A stretch of DNA of 64,000 nucleotides from Phragmites australis. Lineage: Eukaryota > Streptophyta > Magnoliopsida > Poales > Poaceae. Every line of letters begins with the position of its first letter. Within the stretch, counting starts at the first letter, position 1. The stretch is from assembly GCF_958298935.1 (NCBI RefSeq), contig NC_084938.1:24657501-24721500 (forward strand). The letters are read 5' to 3'. Shown piece after piece: positions 36,100 to 48,398 of the stretch. The position numbers and the translations under genes are program-made. The notes below the pieces were generated by a model. The model did no database searches. It saw only the letters and a list, made by a program, of their open reading frames with translations, and was not told the DNA's origin.

Positions 36100-36822
36100 A
36101 AGAGTAATTTTAACCTATTTTCTATTTCGGATTCCCTATTATCTAAATAGAGAATTTACTATTTATATTTTCTTCTTTACTTTTTTTTACGCTCTCTGAC
36201 CGATTCTTTAAATTTACCCCTTTATAATCCATTCACCTCTATCTTATCAAAATCTTATAACTAACAAATAACTATTTTATATTTAAACGGTGTTATTTTT
36301 TATGGCTATATTTCTAACTGCTTTTATAACCTATGTGTTTGTGTGGTAACTGTTCTTATAAATTTTTATAACACGTATGCTTATGTGATAACTGCTATTA
36401 TAACACGTGTCTTTGTATAGTAACTGTTCTTACAACACGTGTCCTTATGTGACAACTGCTCTTACAAATTCTTACAACGTATATACTTGTGTGATAACTA
36501 CTCTTATAACGCGTGTGCTTATATGATAACTGCTCTTATAACGCGTGTTTTTATAACATATGTGCTTGTGAGATAACTGCTCTTACAACTTATCATCCAT
36601 CACCTGTTCTCTCTCCCCCTTCTCATCTCCTCATCTACATAAGAGCAGCAACAAGTGGATAGTGAATCTCTCTCGTTTACTTAGATGTGAGGAGCAAGAT
36701 ATGGTAAATAGGAAACCTTTAAAATAAGAGTTGATAGAAAATCGGTTGGAGATTTTTTTTTTACCATTTTTACTAAAATTTAGGATATGGAGGAATACGA
36801 AGTAGATTGGAGTTGCTATAAC
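36100..36822. mobile_element. MITE-like element containing a minisatellite
   Basis: The left sequence AGTAATTTTAACCTATTTTC and the reverse complement of the right sequence (AGCAACTCCAATCTACTTCG) are similar, suggesting degraded terminal inverted repeats around a 0.7-kb AT-rich element. Target-site duplication is unclear. The middle is occupied by the tandem repeat described separately. Confidence 0.4.
36325..36590. repeat. About seven tandem copies of a 35-40 bp unit
   Basis: Units resemble TTATAACACGTGT + CTTATGTGATAACTGCTC and run head to tail with variable length. The ACACGTGT/ACGCGTGT core recurs in most copies. Non-coding. Confidence 0.75.
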
Positions 36823-37789
36823 CCCGAGTTTTAATGACCATACAAAAAGAAGTAGAAAAGGAGTTTTTTAGACGCATTAAAAAAGTGAATGTCTAGTTGA
36901 TAATTAGCTATTTTTCTTTTGAAACGCAGTCAAATTTTTCAGCCAATAGGGAGATGACATGTAATCAAGAACACTTTTTACATAAAAAACTGACTGAATA
37001 TTTTTTATTGCAGTCACAAGCAATCAGTAAAAGATATTTTTTACTTGACTGACTATTTTAAGGTTTTCAAACAACTTTTTAGCTGCACCATCATACATAG
37101 TGAGCTCCATATATTTTTGACCTGTAGCTAGTGCATGTGACGTCCATTTGCAGTAAGTGGCGTCGAATTTTGATCTTTTTGGAATTTGTACAAGTCCCGC
37201 TCAATGGATGGAAATATGGATTACCCGATCAACCAAACACAAAATAGAATTAACAACATATAAAATTGATTAATGAACTGTTAAAAAAGAAAGATATAAC
37301 ATAATTATATTTCAATTAGTACAAAGAAAATCATAGGATTAATGAACTCCTAAAAAACAAAAAATCTAATCCTCAGTAACATACATAGTGATGGAATTTG
37401 TGGTACCATGAGAAAAAGAAATACTAGAGGTGATATTGTAATGAAAGGAGAACTATTTTCATAAGATGGCAAAGAAATTTGAAATTAGTGAACTCCTACA
37501 TAACCAGATGACAATTTTTTTGGAAAAAAGACAAGAAAAATATGGGATTAGTAGGCTCTTAAAAAGTAAAAAAAAAAACCATAAAACCATTTTTTTTTTC
37601 TTAAGGAAGACAAGTGTTGCAAATATGCCCTTGGGAGATTATAGAAACCATATTTAGAGCATGTATGTGATTTTAGTGATTAATGATAATATAGTCAATA
37701 AGACTAATATGTTTGTCAAGTATATACTTTAGTAGACCTTATTGATGCAATACATGAGGAAGTCAAAGAAGTGAGGATGAAGATTGATC
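36823..37789. other. AT-rich intergenic DNA
   Basis: No gene or well-defined element is seen. Short degenerate repeats such as AATGAACTCCTAAAAA recur around 37270-37570. Confidence 0.35.
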
Positions 37790-38290
37790 AAATTAGGGAA
37801 GTCCTAGAGAAAGTATACACGTCAAAAGGTTCGGTGCAGAGGAGATTGTATACGCTGGAGCATTTCAGCTCATAACAAATGTACATGCCAAAAGATTTGG
37901 CGCATAAAGCCAGTACATACCGGAGTATTTTTACAATAGGGAGGAAAACTAAAGCACGTCGCATGGTCTGGCGATATAGAGACAAATACGTCAGAGTATT
38001 TCTTGCAGAGAAAGTTGCTAGTGTTGAAAAGTGAAGATCAACACGCCGGATGGTTCGGTGCACTGATGATATACACGTCGGAGTATTTTGTGCGGAGAAG
38101 AAAGTGGCTCGGTTGGCAGAAGCAGTGTACACACCGGATGGTCCGGCGATGGAGCTGGTGAACACACCAAAATATCCGGTGTTCACAATGGGTTGAGTGG
38201 AGATCCAACAGCTAGATTTTGAATGATGTACACGTCAGATGGTCTAGTGAGTACAATGCTGCTTACATCGGAACATCCGACGTATACAGT
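37790..38290. repeat. Array of CCGGATGGTCCGG-like palindromes
   Basis: About eight degenerate units contain variants of ACACCGGATGGTCCGGCG alternating with GTCGGAGTATTTT-like blocks, spaced roughly 35-90 bp. Similar GGA(C/T)GGTCCGGTG arrays are common in grass transposons. The array overlaps the start of the duplicated unit at 38101. Confidence 0.55.
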
Positions 38291-39735
38291 AAAATTAAGC
38301 CATTAGGACAACGACTAGTCTACGGGGTTGATGCTATAAATATCCATACACTTGGTCATTTGAAGGTGTGGCTGTCCAGAGGAAGCTCATATACAATAGT
38401 GAAGACATTCAACTCACCAAAATACTTAAAATGATCATATAAGATAATTAAACACAAGATTATAGAGTGATTAATGCTAATAGTCTTAGAGAGAGTTGTT
38501 ACTAGGTGTTACTGTCTAAAGAGTGGATCAAGAAGTGATCATACCGTGTACCTAGAGGTACGTCGACACCTTAGAGTCTTGGTGACTTATCGACATCGTG
38601 AGTCTTGGTGGCTCATTCTTGTTCACCTCTGTCTTGGTATGGAGTGGCGGCAATAAGCTTGTATGGGAAACGGAGACTCTTGCCTTGGTGGCTCAATCTC
38701 TGAAGTGAAAACGTTGGTAAGTGACCGAAAGAGAGGTTTGGTATGAGCCTTACCTTTGTGGCTTGGTGGCTAAAGAGACGTGACTGGAAGAGTCTTGACG
38801 ACTGAAAGCATATCATTGATGAAGATCTAACATAGACTAGGGGTGTCATTCACGCCATCTATATCACATGATAAAAAAATTTCTTGTGCCGAGTTTACTC
38901 ACTCTGCCTTATTTACGTTTCCTCACTTATATATTTGCAATTTACCTTACTAGAGTAGATTGTAAACCTTTTAAATAATAGATTACACACTAGATAAATC
39001 TAAAGCATATTTAGATAGAAATTGATATAGATTTATATTGTGAAGTTTTTGAAACTGAATAGTTTTAAATATCCTAATTCACTCCTCTTAATACGTCACT
39101 TATTAAAAAAAACATGGGATTTTTTAAATCCCACCCCCTGACATAAATAGAAGAACCAATAAGCATCCTTATATTCGCAACAGTTGATATAAAGAAGGTA
39201 ACGTATAGGAAACTTAGAAGTTATGGTGATAAAGTTTTGAATTTACAACACTATTGCAACTGCAAGCAATATTTACAATAACCTTTCAACAGTAAACCTG
39301 AAAGGAGAAATATTAATAATACCGTTTGCAAGAAATATTTACAACCCTTATATTCAGCTCACGAAGCAGCTAAACCTGCACGGAGAACTGATAAAAAAAA
39401 AACTGAAAAGAAGAAATACACATGGCAGCCGAAAACAAGAAGCCCAACACACACACAAAGCCAGCCCACGATGTGAAACCAGTCAACCCAAAAGAATCAG
39501 CCTAATACGGATCATCTTAGGGCTTCAATGCATTTTATTCTGGCTCCGTCCATCTTTATTGCTTCGGTCATGCGTGACGGGCGCGATGGGAGGTGGAGGC
39601 CACCGGAGGGGAAGGTGATGCCAGAAGGACTGGACAGGTTTGTTGTGTATTTTCTATATTTTCAAAGCTCTTTCTGTAAAATATGGTTGTACTGTACTAA
39701 AATGTTAATATAATCCCTACCGCTTCTCTCTAAAA
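38101..39735. repeat. Tandem segmental duplication, copy A
   Basis: This 1.6-kb unit starts AAAGTGGCTCGGTTGGCAG and is repeated directly next to itself at 39736-41365. The similarity covers the palindromic region, a stretch with TTGATGCTATAAATATCCA, a CTTGGTGGCTCA-type repeat, and a retro-insertion at its end. Many differences are C/T or G/A transitions. No coding sequence. Confidence 0.9.
39506..39735 (+). mobile_element. Duplicated copy of the short retro-insertion
   Basis: This is the copy A counterpart of 41152-41365. Its left target-site repeat AAAAGAATCAGCCTAA is at 39490-39505. The right one is absent because the duplication junction falls in its 3' A-run. Confidence 0.65.
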
Positions 39736-41365
39736 AAAGTGGTTTGGTTGGCAGAAGCACTGTACACGTCGGATGGTCCGGTGATGGAGTTGGTGAACAC
39801 ATCAGAACATCCGGTGTTTACAATAAGTTTGAGTGAAGATCTAACAGCTAGATTTTGAATGATGTACATGCCAGATGGTCCAGTGAGTATAATGTTATTT
39901 ACACCGAAACATCCGACGTATACAGTAAAATTGACCCATTGGGACAACGACTAGACCATGGGGTTGAGGCTATAAATATCCATACACTTGGTCATTTGAA
40001 GGTGTGGCTATCCAGAGGAAGCTCATATACAATAGTGAAGACATCTAAGTCACCAAAATACTTAAAATGACCATTCGAGATAATTAAGCATAAGATTATA
40101 GAGTGATTAATGCTAATAGGCCTAGAGAGAGTTGTTGCTAGGTGTTACTGTCTAGAGAGTTGATCAAGAAATGATTCTACCGTATACCTAGAGGTACGTC
40201 GATATCTTGAAGTCTTGGTGACTCATCGACACAGTGAGTCTTGGTGGCTTATTCTTGTTAACCCTCTGCCTTGTATGGAGTGACAACAAGAAGTTTGTAT
40301 GGGGACACGGAGACCCTGGTCTTAGTGGCTCAAGCTCCAAAATGAAGACGCTAGCAAGTGACCGAAAGAGAGGTTTGGTGTGAGCCTTACCTTTATGGTT
40401 TGGTGGCTCAAGAGATGTGACTAGAAAATTCTTAACGACTGAAAGCATATTATTTATGGAGCTCTAATATGGACTAGGGGTGTCATTCACGCCATTGATA
40501 CCACATAATAAAAAATTCTTTGTGTCGAGTTTGCTCTCTCTGCCTTATTTACGTTTTCGCATTTACATATTTATAATTTACCTTCTTAGAGTAGGTTGTA
40601 AACTTTTTAAACGGTAGAGTAGATATACTAGATAAAATTAGAGCATATTTAGATAGAAATTGATATAAGTTTATATTGTGATGTTTTTGAAACTAAATAG
40701 TTCTAATATTTTAATTTACCTCTCTTAAAACATCACTGATCCCTACAACAAGAAAACATGGGATTTTTTAAGCCTCACCCCCCGACATAAATAGAAGAAC
40801 CAATAAGCATCCTTATATTGGCCAACAATTGATATAAAGAAGGTAACGTATAGGAAACTTAGAAGTTACGGTGATAAAGTTTTGAATTTACAACACTACT
40901 GCAACTGCAAGAAATATTTACAATAACCTTTCAACAGTAAACCTGAAAGGAGAAATATTAACAATACCGTTTGCAAGAAATATTTACAATCCTTATATTC
41001 AGCTCACGAAGCAGCTAAACTTGAAAGGAGAATCGATAAAAAAAAAAACTGAAAAGACGACATACACATGGCAGCCGAAAACAAGAAGCCCAAGACACGC
41101 ACAAAGCTGGCCCACGATGTGAAACCAGTCAACCCAAAAGAATCAGCCTAATGCGGATCATCTTAGGGCTTCAATGCATTTTATTCTGGCTCCGTCCATC
41201 TTCATTGCTTCGGTCATGCGTGACGGCGCGACGGGAGGGGAAGGAGATGCCAGAAGGACCTGGACAGGCTTGTTGTGTATTTTCTATATTTTTAGAGCTC
41301 TTTCTGTAAAATATGGTTGTATTATGCTAAAATATTAATATAATCCCTACCCCTTCTCTCTTAAA
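39736..41365. repeat. Tandem segmental duplication, copy B
   Basis: Second copy of the unit at 38101-39735, beginning AAAGTGGTTTGGTTGGCAG and ending in the A-run of the retro-insertion. The junction between copies is AAAAAAAGTGG, so a few A residues provide the microhomology. Confidence 0.9.
41152..41365 (+). mobile_element. Short retrotransposed insertion (SINE-like or truncated LINE) with 16-bp target-site duplication
   Basis: The sequence TGCGGATCATCTTAGGGC...TTCTCTCTTAAA is flanked by perfect direct repeats AAAAGAATCAGCCTAA at 41136-41151 and 41366-41381. It ends in a short A-run. Length (214 bp), target duplication size and tail fit target-primed reverse transcription. I see no clear Pol III A and B boxes, so a 5'-truncated LINE or processed transcript is as likely as a SINE. 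Confidence 0.7.
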
Positions 41366-41889
41366 AAAAGAATCAGCCTAAGGGGAGCCTGAATCATAAA
41401 GCAAATTCAACGGCAGAAAATCTGACTGAAATCTCGAATTAAAATAGCTATCTACTGTATAGCAGCTGCGTTAGAGAAAAGAACTTTGAGTACTTGGCAA
41501 GGGATGGGCCGAGCATTGGGTCCGGCTTCCGGTTGGGCTAATAGCCAAACCAGCCCACACGAATCAATCAGTTCGAACTCGACCAACACGCCGGGCCGAG
41601 GCCCCACGCACGCACGGGAATTTTTATTTTTTTAAATTTTTTTTACAAATATATATCTATTTTAAAAAATTCTAATTTAGACTCTATCACTGTTATAAGG
41701 ACGATATGTAGCATATTTAAAAATAAAAATATTACGTTCTAATACTCTCAAAATTTAAAATAGTATCGAAATTATCATGATTTTTTTTTAAAATTATGTG
41801 GTATATAGAATGTTATCATCTAACTCTCATAAAGTTTTAGACAAAAATACCATTTGTATGATGAGAAAAACAGACAAATTTTAAGGATA

Positions 41890-42135
41890 AAATTTACCTT
41901 TTTTCTCATTGCACAAGTAATTATTTAGATTGAAATTTTTTATAGAGCTAGATGATAGCATTGTCTATATCATATAATTTTTTATAATTATTTTGATAAT
42001 ATTTTGAATTTTGAGAACATTGAAATATAATATTTTTTGATTTTTAAACCTGTCACCTGCTGATATGAGTCTAGATTTGTAATTTTTTAAAATAAGTGAA
42101 TATATAATTATTTGATTTAAAAATATAAAAATAAA
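41890..42135. repeat. Dispersed AT-rich repeat, copy 2
   Basis: Homologous to 20780-21032 in the same orientation: CAAGTAATTATTTAGATTG, GATGATAGCATTGTCTATAT, GAATTTTGAGAACATTGAA and AGATTTGTAATTTTTT occur in the same order. It ends about 180 bp before the COX15 start codon and so forms part of its upstream region. Confidence 0.6.
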
Positions 42136-42314
42136 AAAGATCCGCACGTACGCACGCTCGCACGAATCGCGAGGCTTTGCTCCAGCATTTCCCTTGGGGA
42201 GCCACCGGGTTTAGCACAAAACCGTGTTCCAGCGTAAAGCCCACCCACGAATTTCTAAACCCCGCGTGCTGCTTCTTCCTCCGCAAGCCACCTCGCTGCT
42301 CGCCGCCGGCCACG

Positions 42315-45300
42315 ATGGGGAGCAGGGCGGCCGCGGCGCTGCTACGCAGGGGCAGGGACCAGGCCTCTACTCTGATGATGATCCCTCGCCTGCTCACGAG
42401 GAGCGCTCCGGCACCCGCTGTTCCTAGGGTTGGATCCGGCTCCTGCGGCGGCGGATGCCTCCTCCCGTCGCGGCTGGGTTCGACGGGGGCCTTTTCATCC
42501 GCTGCACGATTCGCGTCCTTCCACGCCTTCCGCTCACTCGCCCCCAAGGTGCGGGTCTCTCTGCTTTCCTCCCTCCCCTCTCCTTGAGCGGTTCCCTTTC
42601 CCGTGTTGATGCCGTCATTTTCGAGTAAGTGCCGATCCTTCCATGATGGGATCGTTTTTGTGAAATGACTCGGCTGCGGCCACTCTGTGAGTAGTTATTC
42701 GGCTCCTAGTGGGACGGATTTGTGTCTTGGGCTAACACATGATCATTTTGGGGTGAGAGGTTTATCTGATTGACATAGTGAATTAGCTGTGATGAAGCTT
42801 GGCCATGCCTGTGGTCAGACTTTTAGATCGGTAGGAATAGCATATGTGATTAACTTCTGCATGGGGGAATTTTTTGTGAAGAGAAAATGGCGCCTCAATT
42901 TGCACTAAATACTCGAAAGATGAAAATGTTGATGAATTTTCTACGCCAATGTGTAGGATGCAATTTTGTTTCATATATGAAATTCACACTTTGTCTGTAG
43001 AATCCATTTCTTAAACTTTTAAGGAATATGGTATGCAGTCTAATATAGCATTCATCAGGCTACCTTGGCTTGTTGAATGGAATTATCAAAATTTACCGCT
43101 GATTCAAGTGTTTCTTTAATTTTAGACCTTATTGGGCCAATGCACAAGGAAAATGTCAACTTCCGCGGCAGCACTGAATTCAACTGTGGCCAATGGAACA
43201 GCAAATTCAGGATTGAAGTTGCTCATTACGAAAGGGCCTCAAGCACAGAAGGCTGTCGGGATATGGCTCTTTGGGTGTGCTGCCTGGGTGTTCAGCTTGG
43301 TCATACTCGGAGGAATTACTCGGCTCACACGTTCTGGGCTGTCAATGACTGACTGGAAGTTCACCGGGGAAATACCTCCGATGTCAGAAGAGGCGTGGCT
43401 GCTGGAATTTGAGAAATACAAGCAGTCGCCTGAGTACAAGAGGTAAGGATGCAATTGTTGCCATTGGTTTATGCATTGCCATACTGTGGTCTGCTCTTGC
43501 TGACATCCAGTGGTGAAACTAGGCAATGATCTGTTGCATGATGCAACCACTTATTTTTCTAGCACATTCAATGTTCATGGTCTCAAATGATTCTAATATC
43601 TCAATGAAACAGCAATCTCACAACTTTAGTGCTACTGAACTTGTACTGCACTTCGCCCTAGTTCTTAATAACCCCCCCCCCCCCCCCTATTGATTGAATA
43701 ATCTGTGAACAAATATTTACAACAGTAATTCTATAAAAATGGATCATACATTTGATGGACCACTGGAAATGGATGATAAGACACATTCTTACTAGCTAAT
43801 GTTTCTCAAGGATCGCTTAACTGTCATAATATATGGTATTAGAACTGATTTTATAATCTTAACATCATCGTTTTGTGAACAATTTTTTATAATCTTAACA
43901 CTATGTGCCTTTCATGGAGAGATTCTGTTTTGGATATCATATTTCTGCTAATGCGATATCAGCATTCCATGAACATATCTAGGGTGAACAAAGGAATGAG
44001 TCTTGAAGATTTCAAATTTATATACTGGATGGAGTATGCACATAGAATGTGGGGAAGAGCTTTGGGCTTTGTATTTGCGGTTCCTTTTGCATACTTTGTT
44101 GCAAAAGGTTATGTTACCCGCCAACTTGGGCTCAGACTGTCGGCTCTTTTTGCACTTGGTGGTGGGCAAGGACTGGTTGGCTGGTGGATGGTGAAAAGTG
44201 GTCTTGAGGTATTTCTACAATGTCTTTCATGTTTAACTACTTGGTTTGTTGCTTGGAGCTTCACCAGTTTTTTTTTTTTTAAAAAAAATTTAGGAACCAA
44301 CATCTGAGTATGTTCAACCCAGGGTTAGCCCTTACAGGTTGGCAACTCATCTGACATCTGCATTTGTTATATACTGCGGTATATTGTGGACTGCTTTGTC
44401 AGTAGTGATGCCAAATCCTCCGACTGGATCAATGAATTGGGTAAATGGTGCAGCAAAAATTAGAAAGTTGGCAATTCCTGTCAGTGCTGTGGTAGGCATT
44501 ACTGCCATATCTGGTGCATTTGTTGCAGGCAATGATGCAGTATGTCTTACATTCTCTTTCTTTCCTATCATGAAAACTATGCATAGCTATGCATTTTGCC
44601 CTATTCATCTAATTATTTCTGATTGCTATAACCAGGGGCATGCTTACAATTCATTCCCAAAGATGGGTGACACTTGGATTCCAGAAGATGTTTTTAGTAT
44701 GGAGCCTTTCATACGCAATTTTTTTGAGAATACATCTACCGTGCAGGTAATTTTTTCCCCTAGTGATAAGTTCGTGTTCTCATAAACAAAAAGGAGTCCA
44801 GCTCCAAAAAAATCATGTTTTATTGAATGTTTCATTCCTAAATCTTAATGGGTTTGCAGATTGATTCCCTTAGCTTCTTAATCTTTAAACCATCCATTCC
44901 GGCTAGAACTGTAAATATCACCAAAGTTTGCAGCTTAGAATATGCTTTTGTTCATGCAAAGAACTTACTGAAGCATGTCAAAGTTTTTCATCCAGTCTTG
45001 TGAATTAACAAGCTCTTTTGATTCTTGTAGCTCAATCACCGAATTCTTGCAACAACCACTTTATTGTCTGTGGGTGGATTATGGTTGGCTGCAAGGAAAA
45101 TAGACATGCATCCAGCTGTCAAATCTCTGATCGGGAGTACGCTTGGGATGGCTGCCCTTCAGGTAATGAATTCAGCTCTTTGGGTTTATTTGATATTGAT
45201 ATTTCACTACCGATGCACTTCTTGCACATAACTGACGTAAAAAGTTACCACTGTGCATAACCTAATCTGTTTACCAGATGCAGTTAATGCATCACATGAA

Positions 45301-45591
45301 CGAGTACATTTTCTGAGGCACACGAAAGAGTACAATTAACACCTTATGAACTATTCAGTGGGCGACTTTGGATCTATACTACTATACAATATCTCAATAA
45401 TGTTACATGTTCTTATTCAGGTTACGTTGGGAATATCTACACTCTTGATGTATGTTCCTACCTCTTTGGGCTCAGCTCACCAAGCTGGAGCATTGACTCT
45501 GTTGTCTTTGATGATCCTTCTCACTCACACTCTAAGAAGGCCATCACCATCTCTTCTTAAATCACTTGCAACTGCTGTGAAATCATCCTGA
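42315..45591 (+). CDS. COX15: Heme A synthase, mitochondrial COX15
   Basis: Seven exons (42315-42548, 43126-43442, 43983-44208, 44294-44539, 44636-44746, 45031-45162, 45421-45591) join in frame to 478 aa. COX15 hydroxylates heme O to heme A in the inner mitochondrial membrane for cytochrome c oxidase assembly. The first exon is a 78-residue Arg/Ser/Ala-rich, acid-poor transit peptide starting MGSRAAAALLRRGRDQ. The membrane core carries the family motifs GGITRLTRSGLSMTDWKFTG, FKFIYWMEYAHRMWGRALGF, QGLVGWWMVKSGLE, RLATHL, FVAGNDAGHAYNSFPKMGD, VQLNHRILA and GISTLLMYVPTSLGSAHQAG. The conserved heme-ligand histidines (EYAHR, LATHL, LNHR, AHQ) are present in the two four-helix halves. The exon 2 acceptor TTTTAG at 43121-43125 was chosen because it keeps the frame. 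Nothing is truncated. Confidence 0.95.
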
Positions 45592-47931
45592 TATTTCGCC
45601 ATGAAATTTTCCATCAGACAATGGTCGGCTGAAATTCCTTCCCCTTCTAACTTGCATTGGTGCCTTTGTTTCTTTGCACTACCTAACTACCAAAGCCTTG
45701 GCACGCCTTGCCCAGAAGTATTCTATTCTTGTACACGCCATACTCCAAGTTTCCTGGTGCTAAATATTACAAACCTTTTCTGGACATTTTGGATGTGCTG
45801 CATTTTTGGCACCTTTGTTCAGAGCTGTGTGCTCTGATAGTTGACATCTATTGAAGCTGCTTGGTATGCAATGAAAAATTGTACACAGGACTTGGTTCAT
45901 TCTGTTCTTATCTACCAGCCCAAGGTTCTTTGCTCAAATGATTCATGACTCATGAGCCAAGAGTTTTGGTGGTCCACCCCAAGAGAATTCTCAACATGTG
46001 TGGGCTCATTACGTTTCCATTCCGAAGGCCTTGCAATCATGTACTGTTTTATGAACATGGTATCGCCGTCCTATTGTGCTTGGACAAGTGTTCTGTAAAA
46101 ACTTAGCATGTTACCCGGCCATCGGTTTGCTCCGGGACCACTCGAATAAATCCGCAATTTTTCTCGTTGGAGGTAATCTGTGAAGTGGGACTGTTTGGAT
46201 CGGAGGATTACCAAGAAATATTGAGGATTTGCTGTACTTTGAGCGAAGTTTTATGTGGGATTACTATGTTTTGTAAGTTTCGCAATACATCCGGTTGTAA
46301 TGTTTATTCATTTTGTCTGGGGTACTGTTTTCGTAAGCAATGCGTTGGGCGTGGCCGCGTTGGCGATTACGGTGAAGGCAGAGGAGTTAAGCAGCAAAGC
46401 AGGATTGCGAACGGAACGGGAGTGTGTCAGGTTGAGATACAGGAGGATCGTCACCGTTCGAACCATGGACGGACCACAGACATCATCCTCCTGGTACGAA
46501 TGATGCCCACCCTACTGCCAGATGGCGATCACCTCTCATGCGGTGCCATTGTTCGAGACGGTGCACACGTATCCTAAGGGTGAAGGTCAGCCAGAAGACG
46601 ACGAAGATCTATATCTGTCTGTCTATTCTTTGACTGACAGATGACCCGTCAACAATATCGCAAAATTTTATACGGGCTAGCACACTGTCATATGTAGATT
46701 TTTGAATGAATGGTCAGTTCATTTCTTGAGTTTTGGCAATATATTCGCAAGTGACGGTACAAATTTTCTGTAGGGGTTTTAGGTCGGGGCTATTTATTAA
46801 ACATGGATAAATTCTTCTTCGCGAAAGATAGAAAGAATAAGGTGAAATTCATGAAATATGGTCGAAACTTCTAGGTACATTAGGGCAAAGAAGATTATAC
46901 ATCCGGGTTTTTCATGCCTCTCCCTGAATGCGCAGGGCTTTATTTATGATTATAGAGATTATGCTGCTTGCCGAAAAAATTCATATATTCCAAATAACTC
47001 AATATTTCTTAGTAGTATGACATATAGGGGTACAAGTGGGTACCTAGGTAGTTTAGGTTACCACTTAGTTCATGAGCTGTATGATCAACGGGAATAGCTG
47101 CAACTTACCTGGAGTTTTCACCTGCGGTTTTGTGAACGTTTATTTGACCAAAACGCCTAAAGCTGGCATGTCACGCAGCCCATGCGCCGATTGGGGAGGG
47201 AGTGTTGAATTTTTGGATTTAGGTGCTAGAGTTCGTAGAGAAGGAAATGGAGAACTTTTTGGATTTATTTTACATTTTAGACCTTCAGCTTTTATGTATT
47301 ACAACGTTACACAACTCAACAGGGAGGATGTCATGGGGGTGAAATGATGCCAGAAATGCTCTCACGTGGGCTTTGCATTGCGTAGGTAGGTGCCACATTT
47401 GCTCTGGATTTCTGCCGCTTGCTGAGCTATTCATTTCGTAATTCATTTGTGATAGCTCAGGGATAGATAGAGCAAAAACATAGAAATGAAAATACATTTT
47501 TTTTTGTTTTGCTACACAAAAGTTGCTCGATTAGTTATATTTCTCTAAAATTAGAAGATTGATCGCGATCAACTTTACAAAACCTCTTTAGCCTCCCTCC
47601 TCACGAGGGATTGTCACGTCAATCAAATTGTTCGACTGAAGGGCGGAGGACCCTCAAGCTCCAAGGGCTCTTTTGATTAACAGGATTGGGTTAATTCAAC
47701 AAATGTATTAAACGGTAGCTCGAAAATGCACAATAGGCGTTTCTAAAATTGCCGGTGGTGATCTTTCTACCATTACTTCGCCCCACTATTCTATTTAGTC
47801 TTTCTCCTACTTAAGCTTTCTCTTCTCTCCTATCCCACTCCATAATATTTGTTCTGCCGGCATATCCTCCGGGCGGAGTCGGTTCCCTCTTCCAATGCCA
47901 CGTCTTATCGATTTATTCATGAACAAAACTA
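45592..47931. other. COX15 3' region and intergenic DNA
   Basis: The first several hundred bases are probably COX15 3' UTR. The segment 46160-46580 is GC-richer, with a short open frame and no recognisable domain. The interval 46790-47340 has compact, codon-like composition but is interrupted by stop codons in every frame. I could not assign it to an organelle insertion or transposon. Confidence 0.4.
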
Positions 47932-47936
47932 CATAA

Positions 47937-48393
47937 TGTTGGACATAATGTAATCAATGGCAACAAGTTTTTCATAATTTAAATACACAGCATAACTTAA
48001 TTTCGAAATTAAGATGTGATTAAGGACTAATTAGTAATTTAGCCTTTGATTGGGAGACTAAATATAAAATAATTAGGTCCCAGATCAGATTAGCGTCATA
48101 TAAAGAGAGGGTTGGTCTTCTAATTGCTAATCATGCCATTAAGTGCCGAGCCAAAACCCTAGTAGCCCCTCTCTCTCTAAATCCAATCCGGAGAGCGCTT
48201 TTGACTGCCTGAAGGCCGGCCAAAGGGTCGGATGACTACAAGGGATTTTGAGGTGCTGATCGGAGGGGATTTCCATCAAATCAAGGATGACGCCTCCAAA
48301 TACAGGTTCTAAACCCCAATTTCCGCACTAATTAGTGATTGTGTTCATGTGATTAGTGGAGATTGTGCAACTCAGATTAGTTATTAGGTAACA
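47937..48393. mobile_element. Solo LTR of a retrotransposon
   Basis: The 457-bp segment starts TGTTGGACATAA and ends GGTAACA, giving inverted termini TGTT/AACA. It is flanked by the 5-bp direct repeat CATAA (47932-47936 and 48394-48398). Inside are a TATA-like CATATAAAGAGAGG near 48097 and the leader-like AAAACCCTAGTAGCCCCTC. No internal retroelement sequence adjoins either side, so this is the product of LTR-LTR recombination. Copia-type ends are suggested but not proved. Confidence 0.75.
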
Positions 48394-48398
48394 CATAA

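Noticed and set aside
46790..47340. Possible organelle-DNA insertion
   Set aside because: Composition and short open frames suggested it, but no plastid or mitochondrial gene could be recognised.
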